DNA of 64,000 nt from assembly GCA_030761205.1 (NCBI GenBank), contig JAULJL010000015.1, positions 7,135,501 through 7,199,500 on the forward strand, read 5' to 3'. Origin of the DNA: Fremontodendron californicum (taxonomy: Eukaryota; Streptophyta; Magnoliopsida; Malvales; Malvaceae). Below are positions 47,279-59,089 of the stretch, piece by piece (the stretch's first letter is position 1; the number at the start of each line of letters is the position of its first letter). A program made the translations under genes and the position numbers. The notes beneath the pieces are model-generated. The model had not been told where the DNA came from and made no database searches. It was given only the letters and a program-made list of their open reading frames with translations.

Positions 47279-50200
47279 AGAGATAAAAGTAAAGTCTGTT
47301 AAAAAAAGTTGGGATTTGCAAGCATGTGATTCTGAGAAGTCAAACCAGTGAAAAGAGTCAGTATTTGGTTCATTACTCAAACCCTTTTAAGTAATAACCA
47401 AAGCAGTAGCCTAGGGGGATTGACCGACTTGTGAGTCATATTTTAACTAAAAGCACAAATCTCCATTAAAACTTCATTTTACTAGATGATTGGTATTGGT
47501 AGGGCAGGTTATTTCACTTGGTGCCCAACCTACTTTTGGAGGTTTGTAAGCTAAGCTAATTTCTACAAAAAGAAAAGAGTAGTTAATGATGCAGATGCAT
47601 GTTTTTTTGTTGTATTATGTCCTTTTTAGCTTAGATAGATGGAATTGGGGAGAGACATGATGCAACTTATGAACTGAAAAAGGGGATTGGAGAGCTTTTG
47701 TTCATCTTCAGGAAATATGCTCATAGCTGGCAATGGATTAAGGCAGGAGGAAAATGGGGGCAGGCTGTTATAATTAAGGCAGCTAAGGACAAGAAAGTCG
47801 TCTTTGTTTGTACAAATTATCAATGTTTAATGAATGGGAACAATGAGGCTTAAGCTTTTTGCCAATTCAATTGGCTGCACTCTTTTTTTCTTTCACTCTT
47901 TATCTTTATCTCCTTTTAATTTTATCAACAAGAAGAAGATTCTCCTCTATTTTTTTTTTTTAGAATTTTCTTTTCCTGTAAAACTGGTATTGTTTTTTTG
48001 TTATCTTTCTCCTTTTGGACCCTTTTTAATTTTTAATATGATTATGATGGGGTTATTTGGAAAGACCAATTTTCAGGTAAAATATATGCTAACAAATAAA
48101 CAGCAGCATTTTCAATTCAAGCATATGCTTTCTTCAAAAAGATCACCTGTAAATGGGCCAAAATAAAAATCTTCAGCAAATGAAAGGAATGAAACTTTTT
48201 TTTTTTATTTTATAAAAGAGAGATAAGGAAATAGATTGTAAGTGTTGGGATTTGAATTTAAATATGTGAGATGTTATCTTTTAAAGGTAATTGCATGAAA
48301 TAGTTGGACTAAATCTCGAGTTCGAATGAATATTTTCTACCCCTTTGAAGTAGTTCTTTTATCTATTTATTCTTTTAAATATAGTATATAGGGTTTCTCC
48401 TTTAGGGGATATCTGATTTATAACCTTTTAAGAATTTATTACGGCTTGGAATCTTGAGCACAACAACAATTATTTCAATTTCCTCTTTAATAATGATTTC
48501 TGTTGCAAAATGTTAGAACTTAGAATCATGAACTGTAATCCCATGAGATTAGTCTTTATCTGTCAATAATTTTCTCTTTTAGCAAAATTAAGAGCTATGT
48601 TGGGCAAAATTCAAAAAAAAAAAAAAAAAAAGAGAGGCAAATTTACAGGAGAAATTGCAGGCAAACATATTGTTGTTTTATATCAGTGAGATGATTCTCA
48701 ATTTAAAGTTCTTTCATGAAGAAATCTTGTTTAAATATAGATGAAACGGTAATTACCAGAATGGAGTTACTGAAAAAGTGAAAAGCAAACTCTATTTCCA
48801 TTTTGTTGGTTTGAAGAAGACAAATTCACATAAAAAAAAAGTTTAAATATTGAACCAAAGAGCAATAGCTGACAAGAGTTTTTTACCATTGATTTTTTTT
48901 GTATGGCTTGGGTTCTCCGTTAGATTGGATTTAAATTGAACCGAAAATAAGTAAGTTTTTAGTAATTCGGATTGATTTAGTTTGGATTATTGTTCACATA
49001 ATAAAAATATTTTTATTTAAATTAAATTATAAAGTTGTATAAAAAAATAATTTTTTAAATATTTTAAATAATAAAATAAATTTCGAATCCGATCCAAATC
49101 AAATTTAAGCAAACATAAAAAATTTATTATGAACTTTGTTTGATCCGACTCATAAACACTTTTACTTGTGATTTGCAACTGAAGTACTACACTCATATCA
49201 GCTATTCTCAATGAAAAATCATAGTTGTAAATGACAGAAAATGGATATTTCTTCCTTTGGATGGATGCATGAAAATAAAGTTTCATGAGCTATCATGCAT
49301 CTATCTAGCTTAAGATGCCAATTTTTTTAGAACTAGAATATCAATTTGAGAGATATTCTTCATCAGAAATGGAATTAGTATACATACAATGATCACATAA
49401 AATACAGACATCAAATCCTCCAAATTTTACCCTTTCATATGATCATCTGATAAATGATTTTTTTTTGTTTTTTACTTTCAAATTTCATAGTTTTTTTTTT
49501 TTACAATCATTTTATTAAATATTAGTAATTATTTGAGGATATCAGCTATCATCACCCAAAAAGTTGAAATTTAAATTTCTTATTTGATTAAGTATTTACT
49601 CATCTAACCTGTGAAAATAAGTGATCAACTGATGGTAAAAATTGCAACAACAAAAAAATAAATAAAAGAAATAAAAGACAAGGCATGCAATTGCAGTAAG
49701 TGGAAAAAAAACAAGGGTAAATGAGTCATTTGAAAAGTTATTACACATCTGATCTGAAGACTCGTTCGAACTTTTTCTTTGTAACAATCTTGTTAGATAT
49801 TGTATCAACTATTAAATAATAATAAAAAAGATTAAAAAAAAACCCAAGCCTTGAGCTTTGAGCCTTGGCTTGTATTTCTCTTTGTTTCATCTAATCATTT
49901 GATTAAACAATAATCTTAATTAATTACAAGTCTCCCCACTCTTAATTAATTTTCTCCTCATAACCAACAAATTTTCAACCAAATAGGGTCCCACCCAGTT
50001 TACTCTTTTCTTTCTTTCTTTCCCTGTATGTTCCCTTTTTGTTTTTCCAGTTCTGTTTCTTTAGTTTCTTACAGCTCTGTCTCTCATGCAGCTTTGCTGA
50101 GGGAAAAAAACTGAGCTTGAAGGTTTAATATTTGATATTTCTATTGAAGTTTTTTTCATTACTCAAATGTCTATCAAGATCCGTGCTTTCTTTGTTTCAC

Positions 50201-50589
50201 CAGCTTAAACCCACTTCAAGAAAGAGTTATGTTTTCTGTGTTAGAAAGGTGCTTCCTCTGTACGTTTAAATGTTGATTTCTCAATTTTTATTTTATTTTT
50301 GTGTCATATTTTGGTGGGTTTTTTCATTATATAAAGTACTGTTGTTTTGAATTGGACTTGAGCACTGGGAAGTTCTTCTGCTTTCATGTGAATTTTATTT
50401 TTGGGTTTTATTAGTTCATTAGTGTGGACTGTGGGGTAGTATTTCAATTATATGTTTCTAATAGACTGAAGATTAGAAATTTTTTTCTTGGTTTAGTGAA
50501 TTTACCTAATACCCTTTTCTGGTTGCTGATAATTAAGGGGAAGAAAATGGAATTTTGGATCTTATGTTAACTCTGTTAAACTTAGCTTT
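46495..50589. other. Intergenic DNA, 4 kb, no supported gene
   Basis: Short frames at 47.63-47.82 (-) and 47.83-48.17 kb (+) are low-complexity and lack family resemblance. An (AT)n run lies at 47241-47275. A degraded stretch around 48900-49170 has an AT-rich core between GGTT- and GATCC-type segments and may be an old copy of the hAT-like family, but the ends are not clear. The last part, from about 49.9 kb, is CT-rich and probably holds the promoter and first non-coding exon of the PUB3-like gene. Confidence 0.5.
47241..47275. repeat. (AT)n microsatellite
   Basis: This is an uninterrupted AT dinucleotide run of about 35 bases in intergenic DNA. Confidence 0.85.
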
Positions 50590-51370
50590 TGATGTTGTTG
50601 GACTTCAAACTCTTATCAAGCTTTCTTCAGCTACTAAATGAAGGGTCAAAGATTTTCATATTGAAGTTTAAGAATTCTCTATCAGTGTCTCTTTCACTCT
50701 CTTAAGAAACAATGGAGGTCTGTATTAGGCATTTAGACTTTACACTTTTATCAAGCTTCTTCACAACCAAATAAACTATGAAAACATTTTCATATAAAAC
50801 TTTAGTAGCTTTCTTTTTGCCCTCCAAGATTACAATGGTTATCTGTGTTTGTTTCTCAAAGAGGCCATTGGTCAAAATCCTCTTTCACTTACCAAGCTAC
50901 TATTAATTTATGGAGATGAGGAGATCTGAACTTTTGTTTTATTTTTTGTTGGATAGCTAGTCTAACGTTTCCTTAGACTATATGGGAAAAAGTCAACATG
51001 GAATGTGTAAAGTAACAATTGATGTGTGTTACTTCTTCCCATAGGCATTAGTCAAAAGCCTTTTCTTTATACTGAATTTTTCAAAATCTGATATTTTATT
51101 CTATCTTTTAAATTTGGAAATTTAGTCAAGTGGATTTCCTTAGATTGTGGGGAAAAAAAGATAAAAGTTCCATTGCATTGGTGAACAAATAATTTTCAGG
51201 AGCAGTGCATGTGTTTGTCAGTGTTCCTCAGATAGACATCAATCAAAAGCCTTTCACTTGCTATGAAAAATTGTAAAATCTTATCTTTTATCTTTTTGCT
51301 CGACATCTAGATGAGTGGGCTTCCTTAGATTATGGGAAAAAGTGAAGACAGACAAAGATGCAAACTTAAG
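50590..51370 (+). repeat. Degenerate tandem repeats upstream of the PUB3-like start
   Basis: Two related units near 50.60-50.70 and 50.71-50.82 share CTTTTATCAAGCTT-like and TTTTCATAT blocks. Three further units of roughly 185 bp (about 50.84-51.00, 51.02-51.17 and 51.21-51.36) each contain AxCAAAAGCCTTT(T/C), then TTTTAT and CTTT boxes, then TTCCTTAGA(T/C)TAT or TTGTGGG(G)AAAAA. They lie in what is probably an intron of the 5' leader, since an acceptor at 51483-51484 directly precedes the start codon. Confidence 0.6.
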
Positions 51371-51489
51371 TTTTTTCAAGGACACTCGTGTACTTATGAA
51401 CAGGTCATGCCTGAGCAGTTTTTATACTTTTTCCAATTATTGTTTTTTTTTTTTTTTAATTCTGATATGCTCCATAAATTACAGGTCAG

Positions 51490-54400
51490 ATGGGCGCAAC
51501 CTCCGTGAGATGTCTTATCAACAGTATCTCTCGATTCATTCATCTGGTATCATGCCAGACAATAAAAGTTGTTCCCATTGAAAAGGATTACAGGAAGATG
51601 GTAGTTGTGTTAAAACTTTTAAAACAACTGCTTGATGATATTGTTGATTGCGAGATACCTTCAGATGAAATTCTATACAAAGAGTGTGAAGAGCTAGACA
51701 TGCTTGTGAATGAGGCTCGAGAATTCATGGAGAACTGGTGTCGTAAGATGAGCAAAATCCACAGGGTAAGTTTAATTTTTAATCTTTACTGAATGCATTT
51801 TCACTTGGTGAAATGATACCTAAAAGAAAGAAAAAAAAAATAGTGCTGGAAACAAGGATTCCCATTCCAGTTGATTTTGTCTAAGTTTTTTGGTTCTTAT
51901 TTTAGTGGCATTGCTTCAAATACTATCTGTTGTAACATCAGTGTTCTATGAGCATGTTCTAGTTTTTACTCGTGATGTTTTTTCTATTATTCATGTTTGA
52001 AAAACCATTTTCCATCAATTGGGTCCAATTTGGGTGCTGTTTGGATAGGACAGAGGAGCCAAATAGTACCCACCATCGATTTGAGATACGTTACATACGT
52101 ATTAAACCATTGATAGGATGGATGCCCAGCCTCTTTAATGCGAGGCATAATGAGTATAAGGATTTAACAATTTGCCTCTGACTAAGATCCTGTGAAGTGT
52201 GAGGTAATTTGTGGGATATTATGGTTTATAGAAGAAAACTTGAATGATATGATTGCAAATGTTACCCGGTTTATTATAGATTGCTAGAAAATCTATTTCT
52301 TGCAAATGTAACACAGTCAATTTTAAAGGTAATAAGGACGGTGCCAACTAGGTATTAGAATGTAATGGTTTGTAAAAGAATATTTGAGTCATAAAATGGA
52401 AAAGCTAATCCAATTTATTATAGATTGCAAGAAAGTGTGTTTCTTTCCTCACGTTTTTCCTGCAATCAAATGTAGCATTTAGTAAAACGAACAAGGAAGG
52501 TGCCAGCTATCCTAATTAGTAAAGTTGTTTGATGGTATACCAAGGACCTGAGATCAAATAATGCCTTCATTATGGGAGGGGTGGGGGGTGGGAGGAAGGA
52601 AAGGGAGGACTTCCCCTGGCCCAATCGCCCAAAAGAAAAGAAGCTTGAATATTGGATGTTGAGATGCGTTATGCATACCTTTCCTTTTTGAGTAAAAGAA
52701 ATAGGATTTTCAGGCTTCTACTACTATCATATTTCAACTATTTATTTTATGTTTTAAAAACATTTACAGGTTCTCCAGAGTGAGACTTTTCTGATAAAAA
52801 TGCAAAGCTCTTCACTTCAGATATGTCACATATTATATAGATCGTTGCAGTCATCGCCATCCACTTCAAGTATAGCCACTGTTCAGGTACGAAAAAAATC
52901 AAATTTGCTGTTTCATACTATGTTTGGATGACAAAAATGCTATTCATTTTCTTGAGCCTTTTCTGATAAAAATGCAAAGCTCTTAGCTTCAGATATGTCA
53001 CATATTATATGGATCGTTGCAGTCATCACCATCCACTTCAAGTATAACCAGTGTTCAGTTATGAAAAAATCAAATTTGTTGTTTCATACTATGCTGGTCA
53101 TTTTCTTTCTACAAATATTGTTGTCCTTTTGGAAATTGTTAAGGCAGCTGGATGGCAACTGCTATCACCTTTTTCAGTGTTGAGTTGGCTTTGAGTAGTG
53201 AGACTAATTGATGTTCAATTGTTTCAGCACTGTATGCGGGAAATTAAATGTCTAAAGCAGGAGAGACTCTCAGAAAATATAAGAGAGGCTTTGAGAAGTC
53301 TAAAAGATGATGCTATTCCTTGCACTAATCATCTGATAAAAGTTATCAAATCACTAAACTTGACATCGAACCAGGAATTGTTAAAAGAAACTGTGGCTGT
53401 GGAAAAAGAGAGAATGAATGTGCAAGTCAACAATGCAAAAGGGAAATTAGAACAAATCAATCAGATTGTGGATCTCATCTCCCATATACGTGATTATATG
53501 CTAAAAATTGAGCACCTTGAACCCACAAGTGGCATTTTGATACCTCCACACTTCCTTTGCCCGCTGTCGTTGGAACTTATGATGGATCCTGTTATTGTGG
53601 CTTCTGGGAAAACTTATGACAGGGCTTCCATCCAAAAGTGGCTTGATAATGGACTGACCATTTGCCCAAAGACCCATCAAACACTCACACATACAAATCT
53701 CATTCCAAATTACATTGTCAAAGCTGTTGTAGCAAGTTGGTGTGAGGAAAACAACTTACAACTTTCCAGTAACACTGGGCATGCAAAACTTGTCTCAATC
53801 TCTTCTCCTTCAAATCATTTATCTTCTCTAGATTTAACTCATACTGATGGTTTCCGTTGCTTTGCAAACAGTAGTTGCTCCACATCAAGATCATCTCTTG
53901 AAGTTGGATATGGTTTAGAGAAGCAGAAGATTGGCATCTCATCTAGATTTAGTGGAGAATGCAATAGATTCCAAAGCAGGGAGATTGACAAGTATGAGTA
54001 TGACCTCCAATCCCCTGATCAGTCATTTAGTCACAGCATGCCTGAATCAGCCTCGATTGAAGTTTCCAGTATTGATTGTCCGCCTCCTGCTTCGAATGAC
54101 TTGTCAACGAGGTCAAAGAAACATGAAATGAATGACTTAGTTGAAATTTCATCTGAGGGCCTTGGTACTTTTTCTTCAACAAAAGAATCTGGATTTTCTT
54201 CGTGGATAACAGGAAAGCAGTTGCAGGTCTCTGGAACAAAAGTAGAAAAGACAGTCAATGGAAACCATAATTATAACAGAGAATACTCCATTGCATTTTC
54301 TGGGTCAGGATGTGATGATTTGATCACAAGTTCCCATGTGAAGAAATTAGTAGACAACCTTAAAAGCCTATCCGATGAAGTCCAAGCTACAGCTGCTGCA

Positions 54401-55665
54401 GAATTGCGCCTTCTTGCAAAGTACAACATGGAAAATCGTATAATTATAGGTCGCTGTGGTGCTATTGCACCATTACTTTCTCTACTATACTCGGAAGTAA
54501 AGCTAACACAAGAGCATGCTGTTACAGCCCTTTTAAATCTCTCAATTAATGAAGATAATAAGGCTATGATTGCAAAATCGGGAGCAATAGAGCCACTAAT
54601 TCATGTTTTAAAGTCTGGAAATGATGGAGCCAAAGAAAATTCGGCGGCAGCTTTGTTCAGTCTTTCTGTCTTGGAAGAGTACAAGGCAAGGATTGGGCGC
54701 TCTGGTGCTGTCAAAGCGTTGGTGAATCTTCTGTGCTCAGGAACATTGAGAGGAAAAAAAGATGCTGCTACCGCTTTGTTTAATTTATCAATCTTTCATG
54801 AAAATAAGGCTCGTATAGTTCAAGCAGGTGCGGTAAAATACCTTGTCGAGTTAATGGATCCTGATAGTGGGATGGTTGACAAGGCAGTTGCTCTTCTCTC
54901 GAACCTGTCAACAATTGGGGAAGGGTGTTTGGCAATTGTACGAGAAGGCGGTATCCCAGTACTAGTTGAAGTTGTTGAATCCGGATCACGGAGGGGTACG
55001 GAAAACGCTGCCTCTGTATTGCTGCAACTATGCCTTAATAGTCCCAAGTTCTGTACCCTGGTTTTGCAAGAAGGGGCTGTGCCACCCCTTGTCGCATTGT
55101 CTCAGTCTGGCACACCAAGAGCAAAGGAAAAGGTATGCAGCTTAGTTTTTTCCTCTTCTTCTGTTACGGTGCTACAATCCTTGCATTATCTGCTCCTGTA
55201 TATGGGATCTCAATGTAATAAGCGAAATTGTGATTATATTCCTTATTTTTGGTGTCATTTCTCCAGTAAAGTTGAATTCTGATTATATTGCTTATATTTT
55301 GTGTAATGAACTCTGTTGAGGGGTTCTACCACTTGTCCAATTATTTTTCAGAAATTGGACCTAGCATTTGTGATCTAATTGTAACTAATTAGAAGGGTTG
55401 GAAAAATGTGTTATGTTTCCAAAACCTGTTCTGGAAAGTGGGGATCATCAGGAAGGCATAAGGATTTCTTGTTAAGCTCATTAAACCTTAGAATTGGTGA
55501 TTGCTTCTTAATAACATGTTTGATTACTGTTTAGTCTAAAGAAAATTTTCTGGATGCACATGAGAAAGTACATGATATATTATTTTTTTACTGTTGCAGG
55601 CACAACAGCTTCTCAGTCACTTCCGGAATCAGAGAGAAGGTCCCACGGGGAAGGGCAAGACGTGA
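51490..55665 (+). CDS. PUB3: U-box/ARM-repeat E3 ubiquitin ligase, PUB3-like
   Basis: Four coding exons, 51490-51765, 52770-52886, 53228-55132 and 55600-55665, join in phase to 787 residues. The start MGATSVRCLINSISRFIH matches the Arabidopsis PUB3 N-terminus as I recall it, and family length is about 760. Residues 1-220 form the U-box N-terminal domain. The U-box spans about 235-308 (FLCPLSLELMMDPVIVASGK, WLDNGLTICPKTHQTL). A Ser-rich linker follows, then armadillo repeats from about 505 (AELRLLAKYNMENR, HAVTALLNLSINEDNKAMIA) to the end (QQLLSHFRNQ). The U-box recruits the E2 and the ARM repeats bind substrates. A conventional acceptor TTACAG just before the ATG implies an intron in the 5' leader. 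Intron 2 carries a decayed copy of exon 2; the leader region and intron 1 also hold local duplications. Confidence 0.95.
52210..52510 (+). repeat. Tandem duplication in PUB3-like intron 1
   Basis: Two diverged units (about 52.21-52.35 and 52.36-52.51 kb) share ATGGTTT(A/G)TA, TTTATTATAGATTGC and AAGGACGGTGCCA/AAGGAAGGTGCCA blocks in the same order. Confidence 0.65.
52574..52593 (+). other. G-quadruplex-capable G tract in PUB3-like intron 1
   Basis: The sense-strand run GGGAGGGGTGGGGGGTGGGA contains four G3-or-longer blocks separated by single bases. This is a strong quadruplex pattern about 180 nt before the exon 2 acceptor. Confidence 0.6.
52954..53092 (+). pseudogene. Decayed duplicate of PUB3-like exon 2
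   Basis: This stretch repeats 52782-52922 (most of exon 2, its donor and the start of the next intron) with about 90% identity by eye. The reading frame has a TAG at 52984-52986 where exon 2 has TCA. The donor GT is replaced by TT (53059-53060, ...TTCAG|TTATG). No clear acceptor precedes it. It can no longer be spliced in as a coding exon, and the intact exon 2 joins exon 3 in phase without it. Confidence 0.85.
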
Positions 55666-57227
55666 AAACTGACAAGTTTTGTTATATTTTTCATTTCTGA
55701 TTTTTTGATATCCTACTCCATGTAAGTTGTTAACCCTCAATTGATCCTTTTGGAGCTCTCTTTTCATACATTCTTTAGTTCTCCAGCTATATGCATTAGC
55801 CATTGTGAACTCTATTCTTTGTTTCTTTTTAATCCCCTTTTTAAAAGGTGGTTAGGGGATGGGGAAATAGGGCAAGCTTTCCCAGGTGTTGTTCGGTTGT
55901 GTATAATTTGCTGTTAATATTTCCATAGAGCTTAGCTTGCCATAGTATCGAGTGTAGGTTTCATTTTGATTTTCTTCATTTAGTTTTAGTTTTGTAGATT
56001 TGTTGTACATATGCTATAGACTCTTGTAATCTGCTATAGGTTCTTGTTAAAAAGATTTTTTTGCTATTTGATGTCAAATGTTTCCCTTTTCTGTGCTTTT
56101 TGTTATAAATCTTGTACCTTAACAGGCACTAGATTTTCAAAGTTTTATTAAGGCCTTAGCTGCATTTAAATCCCAAAAAAAAATTTTAGGCTGCACTAGA
56201 TTTTCAATGTTCCCTTAGGTGCACTCATCACAAATAGTGCAGCAGGTTAAAAGAGCTCTAAATTCTTACTCCTGCATTTGTAACAGGAGGTATTATTTTT
56301 TTTAGGCTGCTTCTGGTAGTTTCCCAACCAAGGAAATCAAATTGTTGACCATAGGTGTACCATTTTCAACCCAGATTGAATTCCATTGGTTCAGTTCAAT
56401 TTTGAAGGAAAAAAGACAAACCAGAAGAAGCTAGTTAGTATCTATGGCTAAGAGCCTAAGGCTATATATCCCTTAAAACCACAACTTATTTCCTCTTCTT
56501 TTACATATTTCTCTGGGGTAAATTTCTTGCAGGTTACAACTTTAGGAAAGCCGACCTGTCCAATGGTCCAGAAACATCCAAAAAGCTTAAAGCTATCAAA
56601 TTGTCCCTCAAATTGAAGCCAATATCAGACAAACTAAAACGATATATACAAAAGCTTCATGCTTGTTTACTGCAGTACTGATACGATAATACGTTAATTT
56701 TTCCTATTGCTGTCACCTGAAATTTGCAGAATGGCCCTACTCCTACTCGTATTACTGTTTAGAAAAAGAAAGTAGCCAAGGCAGGCCCTGGTCCACTCAT
56801 GTTATGCATGCATGGGTCCAAATTATAGAACAGCTTGCATTTTGGGCACGATAATATTTCTAACCAACCAGATTCATCGAGTGTTTGATCCCTCCATGAC
56901 CTTTCGGCGAGTGTTCTTTCGTGTCAAACGCTACAATGTGAGATTCCAAGTTTCCAACCAAAAAATATTTGGATTTTTTGTCAAAATAATTGAATATATT
57001 ATGGGACCGGGTAAGATTTATGTGGTAGCCTAAGTTATCGATAAATTATAGATATTGCAATTAAGAGTGTTTTCACTTTCAAATGCATTTTTTTAGTTAA
57101 CAAAATGTCAAAAACTACAGTAAATTAGTTAGACATACTATGAAGTCTTTGATCACTTTATTAAATTATTTGGTTGCATGCAGCTTGGCATTATCAAAGA
57201 AAATATATATATATATATATATATAAA
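55666..57227. other. PUB3-like 3' flank and intergenic DNA
   Basis: The first few hundred bases are the likely 3' untranslated region. A 73-codon frame at 56.81-57.03 kb shows no family resemblance. No other feature is supported. Confidence 0.5.
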
Positions 57228-57393
57228 AGATTTATATTTGATGTATTGACAGTGTATAAATCTATACACTGTCAGTGAACTAGAGGATGGTACCTCATTA
57301 AAAATAAAGTTATTTGCATTTATTTGTAAAACTTTTAATGAGGTAACATCATCTGATTCATCGATAATTGTTAGTGTATCAAATACAAACCCT
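57228..57393. mobile_element. Palindromic miniature element, copy 2
   Basis: It matches copy 1 at 18.67 kb, with ATATTTGATGTATTGACAGT at the left, GGTACCTCATTAAAAATAAA and TTTTAATGAGGTAACATCAT as inner inverted arms, and GTATCAAATACAAACCC at the right. The consensus end appears to be GGGTTTGTATTTGATG. It is non-coding. Confidence 0.75.
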
Positions 57394-57732
57394 TCTTTAT
57401 ATTATATATTTTACATAAGAAAATGGCACTTGAGGGGGAAAAATTCATTTGGTGAGAGGAAAAAAAAAGTAATTTTATACTTTTCATTTTTTCCATTTTT
57501 TAAATATAAAAAAATCCATTCAACTTAAATTAATAATTTAATTTTAAATTATTTTTATTTTTCATCATTTATACCAAACACGAATTTTTTTTTTTTTTTT
57601 TATTCTCTATTTTTTTCTTCTTACCAAATCTAATATAAATTAATGTTGAATATATATATATATAGTAAGCACATTTATTACTGGATCAGATTCAAGTTAT
57701 ATATACAATTAGAGGATTTGGAGTAAGAGTAG

Positions 57733-58114
57733 TTAGGGCTAGTTTAACATTGCAATTGAAAAAAGCTTGGGTTAAAAAATGTGTGTTTAAAAAATATGAT
57801 GAAAAACTGTGGTTTAAAAACTTTTAAGTGTTTAGCATTGCTATGAAAAAATATTGTAGAAAATTGAAATGTCAAAAAAGATATGTTTAAAATAATAAAA
57901 GTGTAGAGATGTGAGAATAATAAACTCATTTTATCTAAAAGTCAGCTTTTAAAGCCCAAAAGCTATATTTTTTTTGGCTTTTTGATTTGGCTTTTCAAAC
58001 CATGGTTTCAACAGCATAAGCTAAATTTTTTTATCTGTTTAGCATTGCGTTTGTGGTGAAAAGTAGCTTTTGACCTCAAAAACTGTGTCAGAAGCAATGC
58101 TAAACGAGGTCTTA
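57733..58114. mobile_element. Tourist/Harbinger-like miniature element, copy 2
   Basis: The left end reads GGGCTAGTTTAACATTGC, and in reverse the right end reads GACCTCGTTTAGCATTGC, so the terminal repeats match at 14 of 18 positions. TTA lies immediately outside each end, the 3-bp target duplication typical of PIF/Harbinger (Tourist) elements. The interior matches copy 1 at 30.0 kb. It is non-coding. Confidence 0.75.
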
Positions 58115-58413
58115 ATCTATCTTGGTTTGAATCAATTATTCTTAATTTTACCAAATTAAACTCATACATGTAAAATAAGTATATACAAAATCAATTGTGA
58201 ATTGTGTAAATTAAGTCCATGTGCAAATTGATCAGTTATTATATTAATTAATTGTATATATATGATTATGTATGAATAAAAATAAAAAAGTATTCTTAGC
58301 CAATGACTACTTATAATTCTGAATTTTCATGAGTGTGTTTGTTAAACAATGAGTTCAACTTGACTTGAAGAAATGTCTCTACTCTCTATATAGTAGAAAT
58401 GGTTACTAATTGC

Positions 58414-58589
58414 TAGATTTGTCCATGGGCTAGGTCGGATCGCGGTCCAAAAAATATTTTGTTCTTATTCTAAGTCCATTCGGGTCGGACCCGAACCGAC
58501 ACGAATTACAAAATACTTAATCCAAACCCTATCCAATACGGATCGGGCCTATCGGATCGGGTGGACTACCCGACCTGTGGATAAGTCTA
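58414..58589. mobile_element. hAT-like non-autonomous element, copy H (short)
   Basis: The left end TAGATTTGTCCATGGGC mirrors the right end, which contains CCTGTGGATAAGTCTA. Flanking CTAATTGC (58406-58413) and TTACTTGC (58590-58597) may be a diverged 8-bp target duplication. At 176 bp it lacks most of the AT-rich core of other copies. Confidence 0.65.
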
Positions 58590-59089
58590 TTACTTGCTAG
58601 TACTAAATAATAGTTACCACTGGCTTTTGCTATGAAGTAGAAAATATGGGAAGAACTTTCATAAGAGGACCTGATAATCATGGGTTTGCATTCTTCTCTA
58701 GAATATATATATATATATATATATATATTCATAATCTCAATATTTTGCATTTAAATTCTTTTTGCTTTTACACTTCCAAACAATTAAGTTCATAAAAAAA
58801 TAGTTAGAAGGTAATATTAATCATGAAGCTAATAAAGTATATAAGAATTTAATTAGGTCCTTGTAAGAGGAAAGGGGGCAAGGGTGCTTCCTCAGATAAT
58901 TCAAGCTCCTAAAATGCGGTTAAAAAAAAAAAAAGAAAATCATAAGAAAACTACTGTTTATAAGATTTTTGCATGCATAAACTTAATGAAGAATTTTCTC
59001 TTAAATATTGAGAAAATAGAACAAAAACAATAGCCTTTTCTGAAATAAATTCAATTAAAAAAAAAGAAAAAAGGGTTTCTGTAACTTTT

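Noticed and set aside
47626..48166. Short frames on both strands at 47.6-48.2 kb
   Set aside because: They are low-complexity, AT-driven translations rich in Phe, Leu, Ser and Lys, without family resemblance.
56812..57033. 73-codon plus-strand frame
   Set aside because: There is no domain, no conserved motif and no promoter or splice context. It is probably chance.
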